This document shows positions 41,764 through 50,872 of a stretch of DNA of 64,000 bases, piece after piece. A program made the translations under genes and the position numbers. A model generated the notes under the pieces. The model saw only the letters and a list, made by a program, of their open reading frames with translations, searched no databases and was not told the origin of the DNA. Within the stretch, counting starts at the first letter, position 1, and each line of letters begins with the position of its first letter. Source of the stretch: Pyrinomonadaceae bacterium (GTDB taxonomy: Bacteria > Acidobacteriota > Blastocatellia > Pyrinomonadales > Pyrinomonadaceae). The DNA is taken from contig JAGOBH010000001.1 in NCBI GenBank assembly GCA_017983495.1, positions 496,001 through 560,000 of the forward strand, read 5' to 3'.

Positions 41764-43341
41764 ATGAAAACTATGAGATCGTTCGCCTCGATAGCATTCG
41801 GCGTAATGAGCATCACCTTCCTCGGGCAGTCGTTGTCGGCACAGCAACCGACGCCGGCGGATGTCCGCGAGGCACCTCGTAATGTCGTGACCGAGATCAA
41901 GGACGCACACAAACGCTGGATCAATAATGACGTTCCTTACATTATTACCGCTGCCGAGCGGAAGGCGTTCCTGGCACTCAGGACCGATGACGAACGTGAG
42001 AGCTTTATCAACATCTTCTGGTCAAACCGCGACCCTGACCCTGAAACGGAAGAGAACGAATACCGGCAGGAATATTATGAGCGGATCGCCTACGCCAATG
42101 AGCACTTTGGTTCGGGCATCGCCGGTTGGAAGACGGACCGCGGGCGGATCTACATAACCTGGGGCAAGCCGGATTCGATCGAGGCACATCCGTCCGGCGG
42201 TGCTTACGAGCGGCCGAGCTACGAGGGCGGCGGTTCGACGACGACGTATCCGTTTGAGACGTGGTTTTACCGCCATCTCGAAGGCGTCGGCGACGGGGTC
42301 GAGATCGAGTTTGTCGACCCGACCGGAACGGGCGAATACCGCATTGCTCGAAACGAGAACGATAAGGATGCTCTCGCAATGGTGCCAGGCATGGGCCGAA
42401 AGTATGAACCGGCGAATGAACCCCAGCGTTTTCAACGCGAACAGGACGCACCGCTCGCACGCCTGAGCCGCATCGCCGCACTCAGCGTGCCGCCGAATGT
42501 CCGCTTCACCGATCTTGATCGGGCACTGACCGATTCGCCGGTGATCGACAACAATCCGCTCGGCTTCGACCTGCGGATCGACCACTTCAGGCAATCCGAC
42601 GACCGTGTGATCACGACGTTCACAGTTCAGACAAGCAACAGTCAGCTCAAGTTTGTTCCGGTCGGCGGCATCGAAACTGCGACCATTAACATTTTTGGCC
42701 GTGTCACGGCCGTAACGAATAAGAAAACGGGTATCTTCGAAGAGTCAGTTACCGCTACCGCGACGAGCGCGGACCTGGTAGAGACTCGGGATCGGTCACT
42801 GGTCTATCAAAAGGCGCTTGCTCTCGCTCCCGGTATCTATAAGGTCGGTGTGATCGTCCGTGACGTCGCAACCGGCAATAAGGGCATTACCAGCCTCGGC
42901 TTTACAGTACCGAAATATGACGAGCGGGCACTGTCGACATCGACGTTGGTGCTGACCTCAAATCTTCGTGCGGCAAACGAGAATGAGATCGGCGACCGTT
43001 TTGTCATCGGCGGCCGAAAGGTGATCCCGAATCTCTCGGGCAGTTACAAACAAGGCCAGGACGTCGGGATATATATGCAGGTGTACAACGCCGAGACCGA
43101 CCAGACGACGCTGCGACCGGCTTTGGACGTGAGCTATGTGCTGAGCAAAGACGGAAAAGAGGTTTTGCGACGCGTTGAGGACTGGAGCGGCCTGAGCGAT
43201 GCCGGACAGCGGCTGACACTGGCGAACATGCTGCCGACGGCGGGACTCGCTCCGGGCGAATACACTGTCGCTGTTGTCATCAGAGACCGTGTTCGCGATT
43301 CTGCATTACGCGTCGAGGGCAATATTACGGTCATCAAATAG
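41764..43341 (+). CDS. Secreted GWxTD-domain protein (paralogue 2)
   Basis: 525 residues from the ATG at 41764 (AGGAAA upstream), with a signal peptide ending near SLSAQQ. Colinear with the preceding gene over its full length: ESFINIFWSNRDPDPETEENEY, GWKTDRGRIYITWGKPD, YPFETWFYRHLE, DNNPLGFDLRIDHFRQSDD, TTLRPALDVSYVLSKDGKE. It lacks a Gly-rich stretch (about residues 225-240 of paralogue 1). A recent-looking tandem duplication with separate transcription (terminator between). Function unknown. Confidence 0.88.
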   Translation: MKTMRSFASIAFGVMSITFLGQSLSAQQPTPADVREAPRNVVTEIKDAHKRWINNDVPYIITAAERKAFLALRTDDERESFINIFWSNRDPDPETEENEYRQEYYERIAYANEHFGSGIAGWKTDRGRIYITWGKPDSIEAHPSGGAYERPSYEGGGSTTTYPFETWFYRHLEGVGDGVEIEFVDPTGTGEYRIARNENDKDALAMVPGMGRKYEPANEPQRFQREQDAPLARLSRIAALSVPPNVRFTDLDRALTDSPVIDNNPLGFDLRIDHFRQSDDRVITTFTVQTSNSQLKFVPVGGIETATINIFGRVTAVTNKKTGIFEESVTATATSADLVETRDRSLVYQKALALAPGIYKVGVIVRDVATGNKGITSLGFTVPKYDERALSTSTLVLTSNLRAANENEIGDRFVIGGRKVIPNLSGSYKQGQDVGIYMQVYNAETDQTTLRPALDVSYVLSKDGKEVLRRVEDWSGLSDAGQRLTLANMLPTAGLAPGEYTVAVVIRDRVRDSALRVEGNITVIK

Positions 43342-43349
43342 TCACGAGA

Positions 43350-44309
43350 TCACTTCGCCAGTTTTGTGATCCTGATCAGCGGCTGGCCGCGTTTTTCGCT
43401 GGTTGCCAGGATCGATGTGCCATCGGCGGTGTAGCATACGGCTTCACCTAATAGCCTCTTTCCAAGGTTAAGCGTTTCGGGCTGCTGCTTCCAAATATCG
43501 TCAAAATTGGTCGAGCCCGACGGCAGCTCTAGTTCATATCCGTTTGTATAGTCGCAAACGACTAGTCGCTTTCCGTCCGGCGAGATGTCGCCGCCGGTGA
43601 GCAGGCCGTTCGGCACAGACGGGACCTTCAGGTCGGAGACTTTTTGAGCAGTAACAACATCACCCTTGCCAAAATCGGGAGCGACACGATAAACGCCCGA
43701 TGGCCCATCGACCTTTTTGGTCAGCACATAGATCTCACCGCTGACCGGATGGACAAGAAGCGTTTCCGCATCATGCGGGCCGTCGGGATAGCGGAACTTC
43801 AGGATCTCAGCCGCCGGCGTCTCGCGAATGTTCGCGGATGCGGGATTTTCACCGGGATAGACCGCAGGCTCGCTGATGCGGTAGATCGTCAACTCGGAGC
43901 GTTTTGACGAATTGTCGCCGATATCGCCAACGTAAAGGGTGCACTTGCCGTGCTTGTCCTTAAATTCGGCGATGTCTTCCCAATCGCGGTTTTCGGCACC
44001 GACGACACGCCATTTTCCGAGCAGTTCGGCTTTCGGGCCAAATGCGAAGACAAACGCTTCGTCGCCGGAATCGTTGTGTGTCCAGTAAACATCGGGTGAG
44101 CATTTCGATGCGGCGATGCCGCTGCTTTCGGCGAGATCGGCTGCTGTGATGATGCCGGCAACCTCGGGCTGCGAGTAAGATGACGGCCGGGCGCCGATCC
44201 GATCATTTTCGATCGAGGCGGTGCAGGCCGAAAAACCTGACGTGATCGCAACAAATGAAATGACAAAAACGAAAAATTTAGCTATAGTTCTCTTCGATAG
44301 TCTTCGCAC
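43350..44309 (-). CDS. Putative lipoprotein, beta-propeller-like, unknown function
   Basis: 319 residues from a GTG start. The signal peptide ends in a lipobox (SGFSAC, Cys28), so it is likely lipid-anchored. The body has propeller-like repeats (ESSGIAASKCSPDVYWTHNDSGDE, RDWEDIAEFKDKHGKCTLYVGDIGDN, PDGPHDAETLLVHPVSGEIYVLTK, GGDISPDGKRLVVCDYTNGYELEL). The WTHNDSG...DWEDIA pattern is typical of uncharacterised PE-PGRS/esterase-like propellers. Convergent with the GWxTD gene, 8 bp apart. No function assigned. Confidence 0.75.
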   Translation of the reverse strand: MRRLSKRTIAKFFVFVISFVAITSGFSACTASIENDRIGARPSSYSQPEVAGIITAADLAESSGIAASKCSPDVYWTHNDSGDEAFVFAFGPKAELLGKWRVVGAENRDWEDIAEFKDKHGKCTLYVGDIGDNSSKRSELTIYRISEPAVYPGENPASANIRETPAAEILKFRYPDGPHDAETLLVHPVSGEIYVLTKKVDGPSGVYRVAPDFGKGDVVTAQKVSDLKVPSVPNGLLTGGDISPDGKRLVVCDYTNGYELELPSGSTNFDDIWKQQPETLNLGKRLLGEAVCYTADGTSILATSEKRGQPLIRITKLAK

Positions 44310-44389
44310 GTATTGGATTATAACGCAGACATTTTGCGTTTAGTTCAGAACATTCAGATTGGCACTAACGTACATTTTGTATTGAACCG

Positions 44390-44776
44390 ATGATCGTTGG
44401 CACGGAATGGTTGATCGAGGCGGTGGATTGCGACGCTGAGGCGTTACGCGACGAGGCCTTGATACGTTCATTATTCGACACCGTGATGTCTGATCTTGGC
44501 CTGATCTCGGTCGGTTCCGTTTGGCATAAATTCCCCGGCGAAGCCGGTGTCACCGGCATGGTCGCACTTACCGAATCACATCTTGCTTGTCACACATACC
44601 CCGAATACGGGACGGCGACATTTAATCTGTATTGCTGCCGGACCCGGCCCGAGTGGGACTGGTCGTCCAAACTTACCGACATGCTTGGTGCGGCAAATGT
44701 CTACGTCACCAAGATCGACCGCGGTGAGAGCGGCGAACAGAGTATAAAATTTGAAACGGCCGGAGGTGAGGCGTGA
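44390..44776 (+). CDS. speH: S-adenosylmethionine decarboxylase proenzyme SpeH
   Basis: 128 residues, class 1B prokaryotic form. The self-cleavage Ser63 lies in LTESHLACHTYPE; His68 and Cys83 sit where the catalytic residues of the Thermotoga enzyme sit. It makes decarboxylated AdoMet, the aminopropyl donor for spermidine synthesis. It overlaps the DUF4178 gene by 4 bp, and a spermidine-synthase-like gene lies downstream in the same unit. Confidence 0.93.
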   Translation: MIVGTEWLIEAVDCDAEALRDEALIRSLFDTVMSDLGLISVGSVWHKFPGEAGVTGMVALTESHLACHTYPEYGTATFNLYCCRTRPEWDWSSKLTDMLGAANVYVTKIDRGESGEQSIKFETAGGEA

Positions 44777-46725
44777 GCACTCTGCAGGCAAGTTGTCCGT
44801 CATGCGCCGGGCCAATAGAATTTAAGGCTGGGTCGACGATCGTCATCGTTTGTCCATTCTGCCGCTCGGCAGTCGCTCGAACGGATCGGGCGCTTGAGGA
44901 TCTGGGCAAGGTCGCCGAGATCGCCGATTCGCAATCTCCGCTCAAACTCGGACTCAAAGGAGTATTTAAGGAAAACCGATTCGAACTAACCGGCCGTGCC
45001 CAGCTCAAACACGAGCTTGGCGGTTATTGGGACGAGTGGTACGCAACATTCTCGAACGGCTGGGTCGGCTGGCTGGCTGAGGCGCAAGGGCGATTTTACC
45101 TGACCTTCTACCAGCCGCTGCCGCAGGGCGTGGTGCTGCCGTCATTCAGCGGCCTGCAGCTTGGACAAACGGTGCCGGAGATTCCAAACGCGACGCCGCT
45201 GATGGTCCAAGAAAAAGGCCGCGGCACGTCGGTCGCGGCGGATGGTGAGATACCGTACAAGCTCAGCCCGGGCGAACAATTTGAGTACGCGGATCTCGCC
45301 GGTAAGAATAACTCCTTTGCGACGATCGACTACAGCATGGACCCGCCGTGGGTCTTTGTCGGCACCCAGGTAACGCTCGAAGAGATCGGGCTCGGCGACG
45401 CGAAACCGGTCGAACGCGAAGCACGCCGCGTCGGTTCCGCGGGTATGGGCTGTCCAAACTGCGGCGGTCCGCTTGAATTGATCGCTCCGGACAAAGCGGA
45501 ACGCGTGACCTGCCCGAATTGCGATTCGCTGCTGGACGTCAATCAAGGCAGCCTCACATATCTCAAGGCGCTAAATCCGCCGCCGAATCAGCCTGATTTT
45601 GTCGCCCCGATCGGTGCCGAGGGCACGTTCCCGGGCGATGTTAAATTCAAGATCATCGGTGCCGTGGTTCGCAGCGTGACGATCGAAGGCGAAACATATT
45701 ATTGGCACGAATATCTGCTCTACAATCCGATGATCGGATTTCGCTGGCTGGTCCATTCGGACAATCACTGGAATTTCGTCGAGCCGATCAATACCGCCGA
45801 GGTGGACATGTCGTTTATCGGTGCGGGCGGCACGGCAAAGTACAACGGCGGAACATTTAAGATATTTCAGGATGCATCAGCGGTCGTCGAATACGTCAAG
45901 GGCGAATTTTACTGGCGTGTTGAACAGGGCGAAACTGTTCGGGCGACTGATTTTGTTGCCGCTCCGCTGATGCTGTCTCGCGAGGCGTCCGCAAACGAGA
46001 TCAATTGGTCAGTCGGCACTTACATGACCAACGCGGAGGTGGAAAAGGCGTTCGGCGTGCCCGACCTGCCAAAGCCGTGGGGCGTTGCTCCGAATCAGCC
46101 GTTCACAGGACGATTTTACTACACATGGGGAGCGTTGCCGCTGCTTGCGCTTTTTGTAGTTGCAGTATTTATGATCCCGCTCAGCGGGTTGACCAATACA
46201 GTGCTAAATCAGGAAGTCGTGTTGCCGCCGATGTCGAACGCAACGACCGGCCAGGCAATGTTCAGTCAGCCATTCGACATCAAAGGAAGCCGTAACGTAC
46301 GGATTACCGCGGGAGCAAACGTAGACAATTCCTGGGCTGACCTCGATATCGATCTTGTTAATGAACAGAACGATGAACTCGAATCGGTAAATGTTCCGGT
46401 CGAATATTATAGCGGCAGCGACAGCGACGGGGCATGGACCGAGGGTGGAAAGTCGAACGATGCAATATTGTCCTCGTTGCCGGCGGGCAAATACAGACTT
46501 AGGGTCGAGGGCACGTGGCAAAATTGGCAGGTCCAAATGCCTGTTACCGTCAAAGTCGAGCAGAACGTCAATCGCGGCGTAAATTTTGTCTGTGCGTTGC
46601 TGATATTGGCGATCGTGCCGATACTTGGGCTTTTTAGAAAGATCTCGTTCGAATCGAGTCGCTGGAAGGACAGTATGTTCAGTGCAACGGCGACGTCCGG
46701 CAGTTCTGACGACTCGGATGAATAA
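44773..46725 (+). CDS. DUF4178 protein with two zinc-ribbon/DUF4178 modules and membrane helices
   Basis: 650 residues. Two zinc ribbons (CPSCAGPIEF...CPFC near 8-33; CPNCGGPLEL...CPNCDS near 226-250), each followed by a DUF4178 domain (GYWDEWYATFSNGWVGWL; YYWHEYLLYNPMIGFRWL). Then come a transmembrane helix (about 455-475), a periplasmic beta-domain (about 490-600) and a final helix (about 605-625). It is likely an inner-membrane protein with cytoplasmic and extracytoplasmic parts. DUF4178, DUF350, SpeH and spermidine synthase-like genes often cluster; a membrane-integrity or polyamine-linked role is inferred. Confidence 0.88.
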   Translation: MSTLQASCPSCAGPIEFKAGSTIVIVCPFCRSAVARTDRALEDLGKVAEIADSQSPLKLGLKGVFKENRFELTGRAQLKHELGGYWDEWYATFSNGWVGWLAEAQGRFYLTFYQPLPQGVVLPSFSGLQLGQTVPEIPNATPLMVQEKGRGTSVAADGEIPYKLSPGEQFEYADLAGKNNSFATIDYSMDPPWVFVGTQVTLEEIGLGDAKPVEREARRVGSAGMGCPNCGGPLELIAPDKAERVTCPNCDSLLDVNQGSLTYLKALNPPPNQPDFVAPIGAEGTFPGDVKFKIIGAVVRSVTIEGETYYWHEYLLYNPMIGFRWLVHSDNHWNFVEPINTAEVDMSFIGAGGTAKYNGGTFKIFQDASAVVEYVKGEFYWRVEQGETVRATDFVAAPLMLSREASANEINWSVGTYMTNAEVEKAFGVPDLPKPWGVAPNQPFTGRFYYTWGALPLLALFVVAVFMIPLSGLTNTVLNQEVVLPPMSNATTGQAMFSQPFDIKGSRNVRITAGANVDNSWADLDIDLVNEQNDELESVNVPVEYYSGSDSDGAWTEGGKSNDAILSSLPAGKYRLRVEGTWQNWQVQMPVTVKVEQNVNRGVNFVCALLILAIVPILGLFRKISFESSRWKDSMFSATATSGSSDDSDE

Positions 46726-46745
46726 GACATTTCGCGGGTAAGCTT

Positions 46746-46895
46746 ATGTGGAAAAAACTATATATGGTCTTCGGCGTCGGGGTATTACTGGCGTACTCAT
46801 CGGCCGCTTGGTTTGGCTGGGAGTTGGCTAATTCGGGCAGCAAATCGCGCTTGGGCGTGCCGTTCTTTTATTCTGGATTTCGTGGAGGAAAATGA
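46746..46895 (+). CDS. 49-residue single-helix membrane protein
   Basis: ATG at 46746 to TGA at 46893-46895. Basic start (MWKKLYMV), one hydrophobic helix (about 8-28) and a GSKSRLGVPFFYSGFRGGK tail. The stop overlaps the DUF350 start (ATGA), so it is coupled. Coding support is positional only, since it fits between coupled genes with no other feature; no family recognised. Confidence 0.6.
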   Translation: MWKKLYMVFGVGVLLAYSSAAWFGWELANSGSKSRLGVPFFYSGFRGGK

Positions 46896-47155
46896 TGATT
46901 AACCTTGCAGCAATCGCCCCGACATTGGGCCTGGTCGTCAAGATGGAGGAACTCTGGCCTGTGATGGTGACAACGATAATCTTCGTCGCCATAGGACTTA
47001 TTGTCTTTGCGCTTGCGTTCGTTATTGTAGTGCTTGTGTCCCCGTTTTCGGTTAAGAAAGAGATCGAAGAAGATCAAAATTCTGCTTTAGCGATCATCAT
47101 CGGCGCTTTGATCATCGGCATTGCCATCATTATTGCGTCGGCGATCAACGGTTAA
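46892..47155 (+). CDS. DUF350 family small membrane protein
   Basis: 87 residues, two helices (about 23-48 and 66-84) with the DUF350 end pattern EIEEDQNSALAIIIGALIIG. GGAGGAA lies upstream of the paired ATGs (46892, 46895). The family is of unknown function and recurs beside DUF4178 and spermidine-synthase genes, as here. Confidence 0.82.
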   Translation: MMINLAAIAPTLGLVVKMEELWPVMVTTIIFVAIGLIVFALAFVIVVLVSPFSVKKEIEEDQNSALAIIIGALIIGIAIIIASAING

Positions 47156-47177
47156 GTTTCGGGATTCAGACCGGATC

Positions 47178-47231
47178 GGCAGGATGAGCAGGATGTCGCT
47201 CTTTTATCCTGCTTATCCTGTATATCCTGTT
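47178..47231. repeat. Intergenic AGGAT/ATCCT inverted repeat
   Basis: CAGGATGAGCAGGAT (47180-47194) is matched 14 of 15 by ATCCTGCTTATCCTG (47206-47220), with a further TATATCCTG unit. It may act as a hairpin or a dispersed repeat; it resembles GGGAT units at 48774 and 49231. Confidence 0.6.
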
Positions 47232-47243
47232 TGAAATTCCATA

Positions 47244-48767
47244 ATGAAACGCGCTCCGCTACTCTTTCTAAACGTTTTTGTAATCGCAACATGCGGCCTG
47301 ATCTATGAGCTGCTTGCCGGAACGCTCTCAAGTTACGTTCTAGGCGATTCGGTAACACAATTCTCGCTGATCATCGGTATTTACCTGTTTGCCATGGGCG
47401 TCGGCTCCTGGCTTTCGCGTTTTATCGAAAAGCATGTTGCCGAGAAATTTGTCGAGATCGAGCTAGCGGTGGCGGTGATCGGAGGGTTTTCGGCACCGCT
47501 GCTGTTCCTGACGTTTGCCCACCTGTCGTATTTCAGCGTTGTGCTCTACGGGATGGTGTTCGTAATAGGTACGCTCGTCGGGCTGGAGATACCGCTATTG
47601 ATGCGGATATTACAGGATGAGATGGACTTTAAGGACCTCGTCTCACGGGTTCTTGCCTTTGACTACATAGGAGCCCTCGCCGCGTCACTTCTATTCCCGA
47701 TATTTCTCGTTCCAAAACTCGGCCTTAATCGTACGTCGTTGCTATTCGGAATGCTCAATGCCGCTGTCGGCATCTGGGGCACCTGGCTGCTGCTGCCGCT
47801 GATAAAAAAGAACGTGACGATCATGCGAGTTAAGGGGTTTATCATCCTCGTACTGCTCGCGATCGCGTTTATCAAGGCCGACCGTCTGACGACGCTTGCC
47901 GAAGACGCCCTATTTGTAGACAACATCATTTACGCTAAAAGCTCGGCATACCAACGGATCGTCGTCACCAAGGGTAAGACGGGTTACGCACTGTTTCTGA
48001 ACGGGAATCTACAATTCAATTCGTTTGACGAATACCGCTATCACGAGGCGCTGGTGCATCCGGCGTTTGCGGCATTTTCGGGCGACGCAAAGCGCGTGCT
48101 CGTGCTCGGCGGCGGGGACGGACTGGCGTTACGGGAAATACTAAAGTATAAAACGGTCGAACACGTCACGCTTGTTGATCTCGACCCCGAGATGACCAAA
48201 GTCTCGTATTCGGTGCCGGCTCTTGGCGAGTTAAATAAACACTCGTACGACGATCCGCGAGTCCAGGTGATCAACGGCGACGCATTCGTCTGGATCGACA
48301 GCACGCCCGCCGAACAGTACGACGTGGCGATCGTCGATTTTCCCGATCCGAATAATTTTGCGCTGGGTAAGCTCTACACCACGCGCTTTTATAACCTGCT
48401 GAAACAAAAGCTGCGGCCCGATTCGGCGGTCGTCATTCAGACGACGTCGCCGCTTATCGCCCGCCAGTCATATTGGTGCATTGTTGCTACGCTCGAGGCG
48501 TCCGGCTACATGGTCAAGCCTTACCTGACAACGGTGCCCAGCTTTGGCGTCTGGGGCTACGCCCTGGCCAAGCTCCAACCCTTTGACGCTCCTGCCAAAC
48601 CTGTCAGCGGCGTTGAGCTCAAGTTTCTCAACGATCAGACGTTCGCGTCTCTCTTCGAATTTCCAAGCGACACATCTCGGCCCGACGGCGAGATCGAGAT
48701 CAATCGCCTCGATAACCAGTCCCTTGTCCGCTATTACGAAGCCGAGTGGCGCCGCTTTGAGCAGTAA
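47244..48767 (+). CDS. Membrane-bound spermidine synthase-like protein
   Basis: 507 residues. Seven or so N-terminal transmembrane helices (about 5-205), as in fused polyamine aminopropyltransferases. The soluble catalytic domain (about 230-460) has YQRIVVTKGKTG, the AdoMet-type loop VLVLGGGDGLALREILKY, LVDLDPEMT and the VAIVDFPDPNN active site motif. It would transfer aminopropyl groups from the SpeH product to a diamine, near the membrane. Same transcription unit as speH. Confidence 0.9.
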   Translation: MKRAPLLFLNVFVIATCGLIYELLAGTLSSYVLGDSVTQFSLIIGIYLFAMGVGSWLSRFIEKHVAEKFVEIELAVAVIGGFSAPLLFLTFAHLSYFSVVLYGMVFVIGTLVGLEIPLLMRILQDEMDFKDLVSRVLAFDYIGALAASLLFPIFLVPKLGLNRTSLLFGMLNAAVGIWGTWLLLPLIKKNVTIMRVKGFIILVLLAIAFIKADRLTTLAEDALFVDNIIYAKSSAYQRIVVTKGKTGYALFLNGNLQFNSFDEYRYHEALVHPAFAAFSGDAKRVLVLGGGDGLALREILKYKTVEHVTLVDLDPEMTKVSYSVPALGELNKHSYDDPRVQVINGDAFVWIDSTPAEQYDVAIVDFPDPNNFALGKLYTTRFYNLLKQKLRPDSAVVIQTTSPLIARQSYWCIVATLEASGYMVKPYLTTVPSFGVWGYALAKLQPFDAPAKPVSGVELKFLNDQTFASLFEFPSDTSRPDGEIEINRLDNQSLVRYYEAEWRRFEQ

Positions 48768-48772
48768 GATCA

Positions 48773-48804
48773 ACAGGGATGAATGGGATAAGAGGGATAA
48801 GATA
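48773..48804. repeat. GGGAT-type repeat, left flank of GxxExxY gene
   Basis: Three GGGAT units (ACAGGGATGAATGGGATAAG, then AGGGATAAG) run up to the next gene and supply its ribosome-binding region. Confidence 0.6.
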
Positions 48805-48809
48805 GACCG

Positions 48810-49226
48810 ATGAGACATGAAGAGCTTACGTCCAAGATACTGGAAACCTGTTTCGAAGTAAGTAATGAACTCGGTGTAGGCTACATCGAGTCGGTTTATG
48901 AAAATGCACTTTTCGTTGCGCTGGTGCAAAAGGGCATGGAGGTGCAACGACAGGTGCCGCTAAAGGTAACGTTTCGGGGTGTCATCGTTGGCGATTTTAA
49001 GGCCGACATCCTTGTCGAAGGAAAGGTGTTGCTCGAACTGAAGGCGGTGGAGGCATTGGCCAAAGAGCATTTTGCTCAAGTACTTAATTACCTTAAGACT
49101 ACGGGAATAGAGGTCGGAATGGTCATAAACTTCGGGAAATCACGTTTGCAATATCGACGGTTCGAAAACAGGTTTGATCGTGAAACGACGTCAATTAAGA
49201 GCATTCAAGAGTTTCGGGACGAATAG
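48810..49226 (+). CDS. GxxExxY family protein
   Basis: 138 residues. The name-giving motif is GYIESVY (near 24-30), followed by a PD-(D/E)xK-type core: VGDFKADILVEGKVLLELKAVE, with Asp, Glu and Lys spaced as in nuclease-like folds. Family members occur at many unrelated loci. Here the gene interrupts the polyamine cluster and is flanked on both sides by inverted GGGAT-type repeats, which suggests insertion as a repeat-bounded unit. No transposase is present. Confidence 0.82.
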   Translation: MRHEELTSKILETCFEVSNELGVGYIESVYENALFVALVQKGMEVQRQVPLKVTFRGVIVGDFKADILVEGKVLLELKAVEALAKEHFAQVLNYLKTTGIEVGMVINFGKSRLQYRRFENRFDRETTSIKSIQEFRDE

Positions 49227-49230
49227 AATC

Positions 49231-49256
49231 CATTTCATCCCTGCTATCCCTGTATA
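49231..49256. repeat. GGGAT-type repeat, right flank (inverted) of GxxExxY gene
   Basis: CATTTCATCCCTGCTATCCC plus TGTATA; its reverse complement (ACAGGGATAGCAGGGATGAA) matches the left flank in theme and orientation. Confidence 0.6.
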
Positions 49257-49267
49257 AATTTTACCTT

Positions 49268-50872
49268 GTGAAACTCACACGTCGCGAAATTCTTACTGCT
49301 TTCCTTGGGGCACCGTTTGCTTTGGCGGCCTGTCGTCCGGGTGACGAGCCCGTGTTTCCGTCGGGTGAGATCGTAGGGCAATCGGCGACGCTAGGGCATG
49401 TTCTGAGAGAGAATCGGACATTCGAGGTTCCAGCGGACAAGTGGGAAAATAAAAAGGTCGCGATCATCGGCGGCGGGATCGCCGGGCTGTCGGCCGCGTG
49501 GAAATTTAAGCGAGAGAATTTCTCGGATTTCGTTCTGCTCGAGCTGGAAAAGGAGGCCGGCGGAACATCGCAGAGCGGCACGGGCGAGCCGGTCGGATAT
49601 CCGTGGGCGGCACATTATCTGCCAGTTCCGTTCAAGGAAAATGCCGAGCTTATAACTCTGCTCGAGGAAATGTCGCTGATCGAGGGCCGTGATGCCGACG
49701 GCGAACCGGTCGTTGGCGAACAGTATCTTTGCCGTGAACCGGAGGAACGCGTCTTTTACAAAGGCCGATGGTACGAAGGACTATATCTTAGCGTCGGTGC
49801 GAGCGAGGACGACAAGCGGCAGTTTGCGGAATTTCAAAAACAGATCGACACATGGGTCAACTGGCGTGACTCCCAGGGCCGGCGTGCATTTGCCGTACCG
49901 ATCGCCAATTGCTCGACCGACCCGGAAGTGACGTCGCTCGACCGCATATCATTTGGCGAATGGCTGCGGCAGAAGGGGTTTACGTCCGAACGTCTGATCT
50001 GGTACTGCGATTACGCGACGCGCGATGATTACGGGCTAAAGGTCGATCAGGCGTCGGCGTGGGTCGGGCTATTTTACTTTTGCTCTCGGGTGCGAAAAAG
50101 CGGCGTCGAATCTCAGCCGTTCATCACTTTTCCTGAGGGCAATGGCCGTTTTGTCCACCATTTTTTGGACAAAGTGAAAGATAATGTCCGCCGTTCGCAA
50201 ATGGTCGTCTCCGTTGTGCCGACTGAAAGGGGTGTGGACGTCGTCAGTCTCGACGGCGGAGAGATACGCGGAATACACTGCGAAAAAGCGATCTTCGCCT
50301 CGCCGATGTTTACCGCTCCGTACATCATTCGCGGCTTTCGGGAAACTCCACCCTTTGCGGCCGATGAGTTTCAGCACAACGCCTGGTTTGTCGCCAATCT
50401 GTTTCTCAAAGACAGGCCAAAGCCGCGTTTTGGCAGAGATTTTCCGCTGTCGTGGGACAACGTCCTCTACGAAAGCCCGTCGCTCGGCTACGTGACCGCG
50501 ACGCATCAAAAGGGCATCGACTATGGCGCGACGATCCTGACCTATTACTACCCGATGTGCCACGAGCCGGATGGCCGCACGACTCTCTTTAATTACGATT
50601 GGAAGCAACTCGCGGATGTCTGCCTGACCGATCTTGCGCGTGCCCATTCGGACATCTACGATCTGACGACGCGGATAGACATTATGCAATGGGGTCACGC
50701 GATGATCAGTCCGCGGCCAAACTTTATCTGGAGCGGCATTCGCGAAAGGGCTATGCAGCCGTACCGCAATATCCACTTTGCCCACACGGACCTGAGCGGT
50801 GTCGCACTATTTGAAGAAGCGTTTTATCATGGTCTGCGCGCGGCGAGTGAGATAGTAAGACCGATGGTATGA
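49268..50872 (+). CDS. Tat-exported, lipid-anchored FAD-dependent oxidoreductase (amine-oxidase-like)
   Basis: 534 residues from GTG. The N-terminus TRREILTAFLGAPFALAAC combines a twin-arginine signal with a lipobox (Cys22). FAD-binding GGGIAGLSAAWKFK (about 64-77), ELEKEAGGTSQSG and a C-terminal THTDLSG-type FAD-contact region (FAHTDLSGVALFEEAFYHG) match the flavin amine oxidase fold. The substrate is unknown; the polyamine cluster makes an amine attractive. Folded export would need the TatBC pair. Overlaps the next gene by 4 bp. Confidence 0.85.
   Translation: MKLTRREILTAFLGAPFALAACRPGDEPVFPSGEIVGQSATLGHVLRENRTFEVPADKWENKKVAIIGGGIAGLSAAWKFKRENFSDFVLLELEKEAGGTSQSGTGEPVGYPWAAHYLPVPFKENAELITLLEEMSLIEGRDADGEPVVGEQYLCREPEERVFYKGRWYEGLYLSVGASEDDKRQFAEFQKQIDTWVNWRDSQGRRAFAVPIANCSTDPEVTSLDRISFGEWLRQKGFTSERLIWYCDYATRDDYGLKVDQASAWVGLFYFCSRVRKSGVESQPFITFPEGNGRFVHHFLDKVKDNVRRSQMVVSVVPTERGVDVVSLDGGEIRGIHCEKAIFASPMFTAPYIIRGFRETPPFAADEFQHNAWFVANLFLKDRPKPRFGRDFPLSWDNVLYESPSLGYVTATHQKGIDYGATILTYYYPMCHEPDGRTTLFNYDWKQLADVCLTDLARAHSDIYDLTTRIDIMQWGHAMISPRPNFIWSGIRERAMQPYRNIHFAHTDLSGVALFEEAFYHGLRAASEIVRPMV

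Noticed and set aside
44360..44374. TGGCAC upstream of speH as a sigma-54 promoter
   Set aside because: The -12 position reads TACA, not TTGC.
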